From the NCBI GenBank assembly GCA_027488735.1, contig JAIYBB010000001.1, positions 1-64,000 of the forward strand: a stretch of 64,000 bases of DNA, given 5' to 3'. Shown piece after piece: positions 1-8,508 of this stretch. The stretch comes from Comamonadaceae bacterium. GTDB taxonomy: Bacteria > Pseudomonadota > Gammaproteobacteria > Burkholderiales > Burkholderiaceae_C. The notes beneath the pieces were generated by a model. That model searched no databases. It saw only the letters and a program-made list of their open reading frames with translations, and was not told the DNA's origin. Position 1 is the stretch's first letter; the number at the start of each line of letters is the position of its first letter. Position numbers and translations under genes: made by a program.

Positions 1-20
1 AAACCCCTTAGGAGAATTCC

Positions 21-443
21 ATGGCAGCACTCAAAGGCTCAAAAACGGAAGAAAACCTGAAAGCCGCCTTCGCAGGCGAGTCTCAGGCCAACCGCCGTTA
101 CCTGTATTTCGCAAACAAAGCCGACGTGGAAGGCCAAAACGATGTGGCTGCTTTGTTCCGCTCCACCGCTGAAGGCGAAACCGGCCATGCCCACGGCCAC
201 CTCGAATGGCTCGACCAGTGCGGCGCCCCCGCCACCGGTTTGCCGATTGGCGCCACCCGTGACAACCTGAAAGCCGCTGTGGCTGGCGAAACCCACGAGT
301 ACACCGACATGTACCCTGGCATGGCCAAAACCGCGCGCGATGAAGGTCACGACGAAATCGCTGATTGGTTCGAAACCCTGGCTAAGGCTGAGCGTTCACA
401 CGCCAACCGTTATGCCAAGGCTTTGGCTGAATTGGTCGATTGA
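21..443 (+). CDS. Rubrerythrin, short form without rubredoxin domain
   Basis: This is a 140-residue ferritin-like di-iron protein that probably reduces hydrogen peroxide in the cytoplasm. The metal ligands known from Desulfovibrio rubrerythrin line up: E20, E53 and H56 in the first half, E90, E93, E124 and H127 in the second. Classical rubrerythrin is about 190 residues and ends in a rubredoxin domain with two CxxC pairs. This protein stops right after the four-helix bundle, so it must take electrons from a separate donor. The start is supported by AGGAG at 11-15. The next genes encode a GlpC-like Fe-S protein and a DUF3501 protein, a grouping I recall from other proteobacteria; the Fe-S protein could be the donor, but that is inference. 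Confidence 0.93.
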   Translation: MAALKGSKTEENLKAAFAGESQANRRYLYFANKADVEGQNDVAALFRSTAEGETGHAHGHLEWLDQCGAPATGLPIGATRDNLKAAVAGETHEYTDMYPGMAKTARDEGHDEIADWFETLAKAERSHANRYAKALAELVD

Positions 444-465
444 TATTGATCAGGCGTTAAGCGCA

Positions 466-495
466 AGGCGTTGCCCACAAGGCAGCGCCTTTCCC
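466..495 (+). terminator. Hairpin after rubrerythrin (terminator or attenuator)
   Basis: Ten-base arms at 466-475 and 481-490 pair with a single G-U wobble around the loop cacaa, followed by a short ttt run. A second hairpin (GTTGGC 521-526 with GCCAAC 537-542) follows before the next gene. The pair probably limits read-through and makes rubrerythrin more abundant than the genes behind it. Confidence 0.45.
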
Positions 496-569
496 TGAAT
501 GCCGGACACAGCGTTTTACTGTTGGCAAGCCCCCTCGCCAACTCCCTACATTGACACAAGGAACACCCC

Positions 570-1931
570 ATGGCTCGCGAAGGCAGTCTTGAAGCACCGA
601 CACGCCATCCTTTGGATTGGCTGAACCCAGACTTCTATAACGAAGAAGCCTGCTTCACCGAGATGGAACGCATCTTCGATATTTGCCACGGCTGTCGCCG
701 TTGCGTGAGTTTGTGCGGTTCATTTCCCACCTTGTTTGATCTGGTCGACGAAGGCAGCACGGGCGAGTTAGATGGTGTCGACAAGAAAGACTTTTGGAAA
801 GTGGTTGATCAATGTTATTTGTGTGACCTTTGTTATTTGACCAAGTGTCCTTATGTGCCGCCGCATGAATGGAATTTGGATTTCCCCCACACCATGCTGC
901 GCGCCAAAGCCATCAAGTTCCAAAAGGGCGAGGTATCGGCTGGAGAAAAATTTCTTGCTTCCACCGACACACACGGCCAGTTCGCTGGCATTCCTATCGT
1001 GGTCCAAGCGGTCAATGCCATCAACAAAACAGGTATTGCACGCTCAGTCATGGAGTCCACGCTCGGCGTTGACAAAGACGCTTGGTTGCCAGAATTGGCC
1101 ACCAAAAAATTCCGTTCATCAGCACCCAAAGCGAAAGCCAAAAAAGTGGTCAATGGTGAAAAAACGCCTGGCAAAGTGGTGATTTATTCCACCTGCTATG
1201 TGAACTACAACGAACCGGGTATCGGGATGGATTTGCTCAAGATCCTCGACCACAACGAAATCCGCTACGAATTGGTGTCCAAGGAAAAATGCTGTGGCAT
1301 GCCCAAGTTGGAATTGGGTGACCTGCAGTCGGTGGATGCGAACAAAAAAATCAATATACCTATCTTGGCCAAGTACGCACGCGATGGCTATGCCATTTTG
1401 AGTGCAGTACCGTCTTGCACATTGATGTTCAAACAAGAACTGCCACTCATGTACCCCGATGACCCAGAAACCCAGTTGGTCAAAGAGCACATGTGGGATC
1501 CGTTTGAATACCTGATGGCGCGTAAACGCGATGGCTTGTTGAAAACCGAATTCACTGAATCACTGGGCAACATCAGTTACCAAATTCCATGCCATGGCCG
1601 CGTACAAAACATTGGCAAGAAAACCGAAGAAATGCTCAAAATGATCCCCGACACTACCATCAACACGATTGAGCGTTGTTCGGGTCATGCAGGAACCTAC
1701 GGCGTGAAAAAGGCCACACATGCTTATGCGATGAAAATTGGCAAACCCGTGGTCAAGGCGATGGCTACCATGAAAGACGGCAGCAAACCCGATTACATCA
1801 GTTCGGATTGCCCTCTGGGTGGTCACCATATCGCGCAAGGCTTCGAGGCCAGCGGACAAGCAGTGCCCGAACTGCAGCATCCTCTGAGTCTGGTGGCAAA
1901 AGCTTACGGCTTGAAACGATCAGAGGCTTAA
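570..1931 (+). CDS. GlpC/HdrD-like two-[4Fe-4S] oxidoreductase subunit
   Basis: This is a 453-residue iron-sulphur protein. An N-terminal ferredoxin-like domain carries two cluster motifs, C39-C42-C45-C49 and C82-C85-C88-C93. The C-terminal part has two CCG-type cysteine-rich modules (KCCGMP near residue 242 and a paired CHGR...CSGH motif further on), as in glycerol-3-phosphate dehydrogenase subunit GlpC and heterodisulphide reductase HdrD. There is no flavin domain and no neighbouring glpA/glpB, so a role in glycerol-3-phosphate oxidation is unlikely. Placed between rubrerythrin and a DUF3501 gene, it more likely serves as an electron-transfer partner in peroxide defence. The fold is clear; the partner is inferred. 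Confidence 0.85.
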   Translation: MAREGSLEAPTRHPLDWLNPDFYNEEACFTEMERIFDICHGCRRCVSLCGSFPTLFDLVDEGSTGELDGVDKKDFWKVVDQCYLCDLCYLTKCPYVPPHEWNLDFPHTMLRAKAIKFQKGEVSAGEKFLASTDTHGQFAGIPIVVQAVNAINKTGIARSVMESTLGVDKDAWLPELATKKFRSSAPKAKAKKVVNGEKTPGKVVIYSTCYVNYNEPGIGMDLLKILDHNEIRYELVSKEKCCGMPKLELGDLQSVDANKKINIPILAKYARDGYAILSAVPSCTLMFKQELPLMYPDDPETQLVKEHMWDPFEYLMARKRDGLLKTEFTESLGNISYQIPCHGRVQNIGKKTEEMLKMIPDTTINTIERCSGHAGTYGVKKATHAYAMKIGKPVVKAMATMKDGSKPDYISSDCPLGGHHIAQGFEASGQAVPELQHPLSLVAKAYGLKRSEA

Positions 1932-1975
1932 TTAAATCCATCTTGACCCCTTGTTATATGAAGAGAGAAACAGAC

Positions 1976-2566
1976 ATGCAATTGACCGGAAATATCACTG
2001 CCGACAACCTCATGGGCCTAGAGGCTTACAGCAAATTTCGCAAGAACCATAAGGCTGAGGTGTTGGCGCACCGTCAATTGCGTTCGGTCCATTTGGGCGA
2101 TCACATCACTTTGCAATTTGAAAGCGAAACCACGATCCGCTACCAAATTCAAGAAATGTTGCGAATTGAAAAAATCTTTGAAGAAGAAGGCATTCAGCAA
2201 GAAATCGATGCCTATGCACCTTTGGTGCCGGATGGCGGCAATTGGAAAGCCACGATGTTGATTGAGTACCCTGATGTGAATGAACGCAAGCGTGAACTTG
2301 CGCGCCTCATCGGAGTGGAAGACCGTATGTTCGTCGAAGTTGAAGGCCATGCACGCGTTTACGCCATTGCCGATGAAGACCTTGAACGTGAAAACGATGA
2401 AAAAACATCAGCGGTACATTTTGTGCGGTTTGAATTTCCAGTGGCCGCCAAAGAAGCGGTCAAGGCTGGTGCCGCGGTCAAACTGGGCTGCGACCACACC
2501 AACTACCCAGCGCATACGCAGATCTCCGCCGAAGCGCTTGCTTCTCTGGCCGGAGATTTGAAATAA
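1976..2566 (+). CDS. DUF3501 family protein
   Basis: This 196-residue soluble protein of unknown function matches the DUF3501 family in overall pattern: an N-terminal segment with LEAYSKFRK, a central IRYQIQEMLRIEKIFE helix, and a conserved glycine/proline-rich middle. I place the start at ATG 1976, behind gaagagag, rather than at the open frame's first ATG inside the preceding gene. It follows the Fe-S gene by 44 bases and precedes yaaA by 7, so the three are probably one transcript. There are no membrane segments and no obvious catalytic motif. Its genomic company suggests a role in oxidative stress. Confidence 0.8.
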   Translation: MQLTGNITADNLMGLEAYSKFRKNHKAEVLAHRQLRSVHLGDHITLQFESETTIRYQIQEMLRIEKIFEEEGIQQEIDAYAPLVPDGGNWKATMLIEYPDVNERKRELARLIGVEDRMFVEVEGHARVYAIADEDLERENDEKTSAVHFVRFEFPVAAKEAVKAGAAVKLGCDHTNYPAHTQISAEALASLAGDLK

Positions 2567-2573
2567 TCGCTGG

Positions 2574-3350
2574 ATGCTCCTTTTACTTTCCCCAGCCAAA
2601 TCACTCGATTACGAAACAGCCTTGCCAGAGACGGCGGCGACCACGCCGCAATTTGTCTCGCGTTCAGCTGAACTGATTGCAACCCTGCAAAAAAAATCTG
2701 CGCGGGAAATTGCCGAGCTAATGGACCTGAGTGAAGCCTTGGCCACACTCAATGTGCAGCGTTACAAATCTTGGTTACCTGAATTCAGTCAAGAGAATGC
2801 GCGCCCGGCGGTACTGGCTTTCAATGGCGATGTATACGAAGGCTTGGATGCCAAAACTCTCACGCCTAAACAGTTGCAGTGGGCGCAAACACATGTCGCC
2901 ATACTCAGTGGTTTGTATGGTGTATTGCGTCCGCTTGATCTGATGCAGCCCTATCGTTTAGAGATGGGCACAGCACTCAAGCATGGCAATAGCAACAACC
3001 TCTACCAATTTTGGGGGACGCAAATTGCCGATTACCTCAACCAGCAGCTGGTGTCGGACAAAGAGCCGGTCATCGTGAACTTGGCGTCACAAGAGTATTT
3101 CAAAGCGGTAGATAAGCGCGTGTTGAAAGCACGTGTGATTGACTGTGTATTTCAGGATCACAAAAACGGCCAATTCAAAATCATCAGTTTTTTTGCCAAG
3201 CGTGCACGTGGTTTGATGGCCAGGTTCGCCATTGAAAAACAGGCCAAAACCCCGCTCGCGCTGCAAGCCTTCAACACGGAAGGTTATGCGTATGCCGCTG
3301 ATGCGTCGGATGACAACACGTGGGTGTTTCGCCGCCACACCGCCGACTGA
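2574..3350 (+). CDS. yaaA: Peroxide stress protein YaaA (UPF0246/DUF328)
   Basis: This 258-residue protein opens with the family hallmark LLLLSPAKSLDY and carries the other conserved blocks FNGDVYEGLDA, LSGLYGVLRPLD and PYRLEMGT. In E. coli, YaaA is induced by OxyR and limits peroxide damage by lowering free iron, and the fold binds DNA. Full length is about 257 residues, so this copy is intact. It starts 7 bases after the DUF3501 stop and so sits in the same unit as rubrerythrin, which fits a peroxide-protection operon. Confidence 0.92.
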   Translation: MLLLLSPAKSLDYETALPETAATTPQFVSRSAELIATLQKKSAREIAELMDLSEALATLNVQRYKSWLPEFSQENARPAVLAFNGDVYEGLDAKTLTPKQLQWAQTHVAILSGLYGVLRPLDLMQPYRLEMGTALKHGNSNNLYQFWGTQIADYLNQQLVSDKEPVIVNLASQEYFKAVDKRVLKARVIDCVFQDHKNGQFKIISFFAKRARGLMARFAIEKQAKTPLALQAFNTEGYAYAADASDDNTWVFRRHTAD

Positions 3351-3358
3351 AGAACAAC

Positions 3359-4249
3359 ATGCAAATTTATGTCAACAACATGCGCTTGCAGGTGGAGGAC
3401 ACGGGCGAGCGAGATCGGCCTGCGGTGCTGTTGATTGCAGGCATGTCTATGCAACTGATTCTTTGGCCAGATGCCATGTTGCGCGCCCTGCACCAAGCCG
3501 GTTTCAGGGTCGTGCGTTTCGATAACCGTGACATCGGTTTGTCTGAATCCTTGGACCATTTGGGTACACCCAATTTGTTGTGGTTCATGTTGCAGCAAAA
3601 GTTGGGAATGTCGCCCCAAACGCCTTACAGCTTGTCTGATATGGCGCAAGACGCCTTGGGTGTGATGGACCATTTGCAATTGCAGCAAGCGCATTTGGTA
3701 GGCGTCAGCATGGGTGGCATGATTGCGCAGCGCATCGCAATATCCGCGGCACACCGCGTGTGGAGTTTGACCAGCATCATGAGTAGCAGTGGTGCCAAGG
3801 GCTTACCAGGCCCCACACCTGCCATGCGCCGCGTATTGATGACACCCCCAGCAGCCCCCGGCACTGCGGCGGCACGTGAGCATGCGTTGCGCTTTGTCAA
3901 AGCGTTAGCAGGTCCAGGGTTTGTGCATCCCGCAGGCTCACAAGAGCAACTGGTTGATGATTCATTGCAACGCAGTAACCGCCCCTCGGGCAGTTATCGA
4001 CAAATGCTTGCTGCCATGGCCGACCGCGAGCGTTGGCGTTTTCTGTCACATATCACTGCACCAACCATGGTGATCCATGGCACAGCAGATCCACTTATTC
4101 CCTTTGCCTGCGCCCAAGACACCGCAGCGCGTATACCGGGCGCCAAACTGTTTGGCATTGAAGGGATGGGCCATGATTTCCCGCCTGAAGCGCTGACCCA
4201 ATTGACCAATCGCTTATTGCCTTTTTTGCAGGCCCACACGCCTTTATGA
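3359..4249 (+). CDS. Alpha/beta hydrolase
   Basis: This is a 296-residue alpha/beta-hydrolase fold protein. The nucleophile elbow is GVSMGG with S117, the likely acid lies in HGTADPLIP, and the histidine is in EGMGHDFP near the C-terminus. I use ATG 3359, which gives an N-terminus of the normal family type, instead of the upstream ATG that overlaps yaaA. Substrate is unknown; esterase or lactonase activity would be typical. Its stop overlaps the queF start (ATGA), so the two are translationally coupled, although no functional link is evident. Confidence 0.85.
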   Translation: MQIYVNNMRLQVEDTGERDRPAVLLIAGMSMQLILWPDAMLRALHQAGFRVVRFDNRDIGLSESLDHLGTPNLLWFMLQQKLGMSPQTPYSLSDMAQDALGVMDHLQLQQAHLVGVSMGGMIAQRIAISAAHRVWSLTSIMSSSGAKGLPGPTPAMRRVLMTPPAAPGTAAAREHALRFVKALAGPGFVHPAGSQEQLVDDSLQRSNRPSGSYRQMLAAMADRERWRFLSHITAPTMVIHGTADPLIPFACAQDTAARIPGAKLFGIEGMGHDFPPEALTQLTNRLLPFLQAHTPL

Positions 4250-5091
4250 ACTCTCCTGAACAATCCTTGCTGGGCAAAGCCGTTGGCTATGCCGATCAGT
4301 ACGACGCCAGCTTGCTGTACCCCTTGCCGCGCGCTGCCCAGCGCGCTGAAATTGGAATAACTGGCCAGCCTACTTTTTTAGGTGCGGATGTGTGGACAGC
4401 CTATGAGCTCAGTTGGTTGAACTTGCGCGGCAAACCGCAAGTGGCCATGGGTCGGTTCATCGTGCCGTGTGAGAGTTCGCACCTGGTTGAGAGCAAGTCG
4501 CTCAAGCTCTATCTCAACAGTTTTAACAACACCCGCTTTGCCTCTTTGGATGACGTGAAAAAAACCATGCAGCAAGATTTGAGCGTGGCGGTGTGGCATG
4601 GTGTGGCGGGGCAAGCATCAGTGGGTGTGCAGTTGCTATTGCCCGAACAGTTTGGGGCAGAAAAAATCCAAGAAATGCAAGGTGTGAATTTGGATCGCTT
4701 GGACATGGATTGCACCCATTACCATCCCGCGCCCGAATTGCTAAGTGCCGCCCAAGACGAGCAACCTGTGACCGAAACTCTCATCAGCCATTTGCTCAAA
4801 AGCAATTGCTTGGTGACCGGCCAACCCGACTGGGGCAGTGTCAGCATCAGCTACAGCGGTGCGCAAATCGACCAGGCAGGTTTGTTGCAATACATCGTGA
4901 GTTTTCGCAATCACAATGAATTTCACGAACATTGCGTCGAGCGCATTTACATGGACATCATGACGCGCTGCAAGCCCACCAAATTGAGCGTGCAAGCGCG
5001 TTACACGCGGCGTGGCGGGGTGGATATCAACCCTTGGCGTAGCAGTCACCCGCAGGCCATGCCGGCGCAAATACGCACTGCCAGACAGTGA
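4246..5091 (+). CDS. queF: NADPH-dependent 7-cyano-7-deazaguanine (preQ0) reductase, long type
   Basis: QueF reduces the nitrile of preQ0 to preQ1 in queuosine tRNA modification. At 281 residues it is the tandem-fold form seen in E. coli. The catalytic cysteine and aspartate of the [12 protein letters not shown] block are C188 and D195, matching C190 and D197 of the E. coli enzyme. The NADPH-binding motif [13 protein letters not shown] is at residues 82-94. Start overlaps the hydrolase stop by four bases. It converges with the crotonase gene, with only three bases between stops. Confidence 0.96.
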   Translation: MNSPEQSLLGKAVGYADQYDASLLYPLPRAAQRAEIGITGQPTFLGADVWTAYELSWLNLRGKPQVAMGRFIVPCESSHLVESKSLKLYLNSFNNTRFASLDDVKKTMQQDLSVAVWHGVAGQASVGVQLLLPEQFGAEKIQEMQGVNLDRLDMDCTHYHPAPELLSAAQDEQPVTETLISHLLKSNCLVTGQPDWGSVSISYSGAQIDQAGLLQYIVSFRNHNEFHEHCVERIYMDIMTRCKPTKLSVQARYTRRGGVDINPWRSSHPQAMPAQIRTARQ

Positions 5092-5094
5092 GCA

Positions 5095-5937
5095 TCAAGC
5101 CACGTCTTTGAAAGAACGCAAGGTGGCGAGTTCAGGAAATTCGGCGACTTGTTTTTTCTGAAACGCAGTGATGGCTTCGCGAACATGAGCATTGCTCCAG
5201 ATGCCGCTTTGCAACCAGCCCATTTGTTTCAGTGAATCTTCCACGCTGTGGTCTCTCGCGTAATGCAGCGCTTGCTTGGTTCCCCAAATTGCCACCGGTG
5301 GTTTGCTGGCTATCTCTTCAGCCGCTTTCATGGCTGCTGCTAATGCTGCGTTGGCATCAGGTAGCACATCATTGACCAAACCATATTGCAACGCCTTGTC
5401 TGCGGACAAGCGGCGACCGGTGTAGGCCAGCTCTTTCACCACCGCCATGGGAATGAGTTTGGGCAAACGCTGTAAGGTGCCAACATCGGCCACCATGCCG
5501 ATGTTGATTTCTTGTATGCAAAAGAACGCATCTGCTGTGGCATAGCGCAGGCAACACGCAGTGACCATGTCAACCGCGCCGCCTATGCAGCCGCCTTGGA
5601 TGGCGGCGATCACCGGTATGCGCAAAGTTTCCAATCGTGTGAACGTGGACTGCAAACCACCTAGCATGTCAAAAATAGCGGCGCGTCCTTCGGCGCTTTG
5701 GTCGTCCATGCTGACCGAGTTGCCAAAGGCCTCGAGCGACATGCCTGCACTGAAATGCTTGCCGGTGCTGCTGATGACCAACACACGCGCTTGGTTTGAT
5801 GAGTGCAACTGCTGTAACACCTCATCGAGTTCCCGCCAAAAAGTCATGTCCAGAGCGTTCATTCGATCGGCACGGTTCATCACCAAATGCGCAATGTGTT
5901 TGTCAATAGTCAGTTCAAAACAGGTCAGCTTGTTCAT
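5095..5937 (-). CDS. Crotonase; probable delta(3,5)-delta(2,4)-dienoyl-CoA isomerase
   Basis: This is a 280-residue enoyl-CoA hydratase/isomerase superfamily protein with both oxyanion-hole segments (HFSAGMSL and IQGGCIGGAVD). It resembles mammalian ECH1 more than a hydratase: the acidic residues D123, E143 and D151 have the same spacing as D176, E196 and D204 of rat dienoyl-CoA isomerase, and ADVGTLQRLPK and ARDHSVEDSL are ECH1-like. Such enzymes shift conjugated double bonds during breakdown of odd-position unsaturated fatty acids. The N-terminus overlaps the end of dinB by 23 bases. An acyl-CoA ligase lies further upstream on the same strand, consistent with lipid catabolism. Confidence 0.85.
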   Translation of the reverse strand: MNKLTCFELTIDKHIAHLVMNRADRMNALDMTFWRELDEVLQQLHSSNQARVLVISSTGKHFSAGMSLEAFGNSVSMDDQSAEGRAAIFDMLGGLQSTFTRLETLRIPVIAAIQGGCIGGAVDMVTACCLRYATADAFFCIQEINIGMVADVGTLQRLPKLIPMAVVKELAYTGRRLSADKALQYGLVNDVLPDANAALAAAMKAAEEIASKPPVAIWGTKQALHYARDHSVEDSLKQMGWLQSGIWSNAHVREAITAFQKKQVAEFPELATLRSFKDVA

Positions 5938-7213
5938 GGGCTTGGTCTTTCAATGGATCCGCTTCTTGCGCGGTGAGTACGGAGGATAAGGCTTTGGCAG
6001 TCAAAAGGTGTTGCGCATGTTCGGAATCTGCTTTGACCAGAGAGCCAACGCGCACGCCAAGCAATCGGATGCGCCGTTTGAACTCTACCCGCTTCAAACA
6101 CAAACCTGCGGCTTGTCGGATGGCCTTGGCATCTGCGGTGAAAACCTCCAAGGTGCTGTCGCGGGTCACGCTTTGGAAATTATCAAAACGCAGCTTGATA
6201 CCAATGGTTTTACCGACATAGCCTTTGCGTTGCAGGTCGGCGGCTACTTGCTGACAAAGCCGTGTGAAGATCTCGCCCAACGCGGCTTTGTCTTGCCGCA
6301 CATGCAAATCTTTTTCAAACGTGGTTTCGCGGCTCATGGACACGGGCTCGGACTCGGTCACCACAGGTTTGTCGTCCATGCCGTGAGACGCGGCAAATAA
6401 CCAAGCGCCATAGGATTGACCGAAATGGTCCATCAACCATTGTTGTTCTCGCGCAGCAAGTTCGCCGATGGTGTGTATGCCATGCGCCTGTAATTTGGCG
6501 TCTGCCTTAGGACCGATCCCGTTGATTTTTCGACAACTCAGCGGCCAAATTTTTTCTGCCAAATCTTCCGGTTGCAATATAGAAATACCGTTGGGCTTGT
6601 TCAATTCGCTGGCCATTTTCGCCAGTAATTTATTGGGCGCGACGCCAATAGAGCAGGTCAGTCCGGTGGCATCGGTGATGGTTTGTTGTATCAAGCGAGC
6701 CAGTGCGCGTCCGCCTTGGCGTTGCCCGCCCGGCACGTCGGTGAAGTCAATGTAAATCTCATCCACGCCCCGGTCTTCCACCAAAGGCGCAAATTCACGC
6801 ACGATGTCTTTGAAGCTGCGCGAGTAATAGCGGTATTGGTCGAAATCCACGGGCAGCAAAATCGCTTGCGGACACAGTTGTGCCGCTTTCATCACGCCCA
6901 TGGCCGAGCTCACGCCGAATGCACGCGCCGCATAAGTGGCCGTGGTGATCACGCCGCGTCCGGTATAGCCGTTGATGCGAGGAAACATATCCACCGGAAT
7001 CTCGGCCAAGTGTTCGCTGGTCCATTCGCGCTCAGGTTGGGCGGCGCGCATGCGGGCCAACAAGTCATCCTCGCGGCGTCTGCCCCCGCCGATGACCACC
7101 GGCAGCCCTTTGAGTTGCGGATAGCGCAACAACTCCACCGATGCGTAAAACGCATCCATGTCCAGATGGGCGATACGGCGTGGAATTGGGTGCGTTTCTG
7201 GGCTCACCTGCAA
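5915..7213 (-). CDS. dinB: DNA polymerase IV (Y family)
   Basis: This 432-residue translesion polymerase begins its UmuC domain with HLDMDAFYASVE, giving catalytic aspartate D18. The second acidic pair is in VDEIYIDFTDV. The IGVAPNKLLAKMASE segment, the helix-hairpin-helix region (INGIGPKADAKL) and the little-finger domain follow in order. It is longer than E. coli DinB (351 residues), mainly through an insertion after GLPVVIGGG in the fingers and a longer C-terminal tail. The tail ends QEADPLKDQAHEQADLF, where QADLF resembles a beta-clamp binding motif. It lies 16 bases after the lactate dehydrogenase-like gene. No LexA box was identified. Confidence 0.95.
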   Translation of the reverse strand: MQVSPETHPIPRRIAHLDMDAFYASVELLRYPQLKGLPVVIGGGRRREDDLLARMRAAQPEREWTSEHLAEIPVDMFPRINGYTGRGVITTATYAARAFGVSSAMGVMKAAQLCPQAILLPVDFDQYRYYSRSFKDIVREFAPLVEDRGVDEIYIDFTDVPGGQRQGGRALARLIQQTITDATGLTCSIGVAPNKLLAKMASELNKPNGISILQPEDLAEKIWPLSCRKINGIGPKADAKLQAHGIHTIGELAAREQQWLMDHFGQSYGAWLFAASHGMDDKPVVTESEPVSMSRETTFEKDLHVRQDKAALGEIFTRLCQQVAADLQRKGYVGKTIGIKLRFDNFQSVTRDSTLEVFTADAKAIRQAAGLCLKRVEFKRRIRLLGVRVGSLVKADSEHAQHLLTAKALSSVLTAQEADPLKDQAHEQADLF

Positions 7214-7229
7214 AGCGTAGCGTTGATGC

Positions 7230-8387
7230 TCAGGCTTGCGGGTAGGTTCCCGGCAACAGCACGCTGTGGTCTATTTTGTTGATATCGGTGTGACCGCACA
7301 AGGCCATGCTGATATCGAGTTCTTTGTGAATGATTTGCAAAACTTTGGTGACGCCTGCTTCGCCCATGGCACCTAAGCCGTACAACATGGCGCGTCCGAT
7401 GTACGTGCCTTGTGCGCCGAGTGCACGTGCTTTCAACACGTCTTGCCCGCTGCGCACGCCGCCGTCCATGTGCACTTCAATGTTTTTGCCGACGGCTTGC
7501 ACAATGCCAGGCAGGGCGTTGATGCTGGACTCGGCACCGTCAAGTTGTCGTCCGCCGTGGTTGGACACAATCAACGCATCTGCACCGCTGGCTACCGCCA
7601 GCCGTGCGTCTTCCGCGTCTTGGATGCCTTTCAAAATGAGTTTGCCGCCCCAGCGTTTTTTCACCCATTCCACATCGTTCCAATTCAAGGTTGGGTCAAA
7701 CTGCCCGTTGGTCCATTCGCCCAGAGAACTCATGTCATCAATGCCTTTGACATGGCCAAAGATATTGCCAAATTTACGGCGTGGTGTGCCCAACATGTTC
7801 AAACACCAGCGCGGCTTGGTGGCCAGGTCCAGCAGGTTGATCAACGTGGGTTTGGGTGGTGCAGACAAACCGTTTTTCAAGTCGCGGTGGCGTTGCCCCA
7901 GAATTTGCAAATCCAAGGTCAGCACAAGTGCCGAGCATTGCGCGGCTTTGGCGCGGTCAATCAAGCGCTCAATGAAAGAGCGGTCGCGCATCACATACAA
8001 CTGAAACCAGAACCCTGGGCCCACGTGTTGCGCCACATCTTCGATAGAGCAAATGCTCATGGTGGACAAGGTGAACGGGATGCCAAATTTTTTAGCGGCA
8101 CGCGCGGCCAGAATTTCTCCGTCGGCGTGTTGCATGCCGGTCATGCCTGTGGGCGCGATGGCCACCGGCATACTGGCTGGTTGCCCGATCATGGTGGTGG
8201 AGGTGCTGCGGCTCTCCATGTTGATGGCTACGCGCTGGCGCAACTTGATTTTTTGAAAATCATCTTCGTTGGCACGGTAGGTACTTTGGGTGTAACTGCC
8301 GGAATCTGCATATTCAAAAAACATTTTCGGCACACGTTTTTTTGCCAGTTGTTTCAAGTCATCGACATGGGTGATCACGGTCATCAA
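7230..8387 (-). CDS. lldD: FMN-dependent alpha-hydroxy-acid dehydrogenase, probably L-lactate dehydrogenase
   Basis: This 385-residue TIM-barrel flavoprotein oxidises 2-hydroxy acids to 2-oxo acids and, in the lactate branch, feeds electrons to the membrane quinone pool. The FMN/substrate block SNHGGRQLDGAESS and the following GGVRSGQDVLKA are intact, as is the N-terminal FFEYADSGS. Length matches LldD (about 380-396). Substrate cannot be fixed from sequence; lactate, mandelate and glycolate oxidases share these motifs. No lldP permease or LldR regulator is nearby. Confidence 0.85.
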   Translation of the reverse strand: MMTVITHVDDLKQLAKKRVPKMFFEYADSGSYTQSTYRANEDDFQKIKLRQRVAINMESRSTSTTMIGQPASMPVAIAPTGMTGMQHADGEILAARAAKKFGIPFTLSTMSICSIEDVAQHVGPGFWFQLYVMRDRSFIERLIDRAKAAQCSALVLTLDLQILGQRHRDLKNGLSAPPKPTLINLLDLATKPRWCLNMLGTPRRKFGNIFGHVKGIDDMSSLGEWTNGQFDPTLNWNDVEWVKKRWGGKLILKGIQDAEDARLAVASGADALIVSNHGGRQLDGAESSINALPGIVQAVGKNIEVHMDGGVRSGQDVLKARALGAQGTYIGRAMLYGLGAMGEAGVTKVLQIIHKELDISMALCGHTDINKIDHSVLLPGTYPQA

Positions 8388-8508
8388 AAGCTCTCCTGTT
8401 CAATCTCCCGATGTTAGCGCCTGCTGTACAGGCCAAGCGGCAGGCGTGACAGCTTGCCACAGTGACGCGGCAGGACAGACTTTTGCCTTGCCGCTGCTGC
8501 CGTGAGGG
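8388..8508. other. Intergenic spacer with two short inverted repeats
   Basis: No gene is seen. Two inverted repeats, CGCCTGC 8418-8424 with GCAGGCG 8440-8446 and a cggcag/ctgccg pair further right, could form hairpins after the acyl-CoA ligase gene, but neither has a T-run on the minus strand. Confidence 0.3.
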
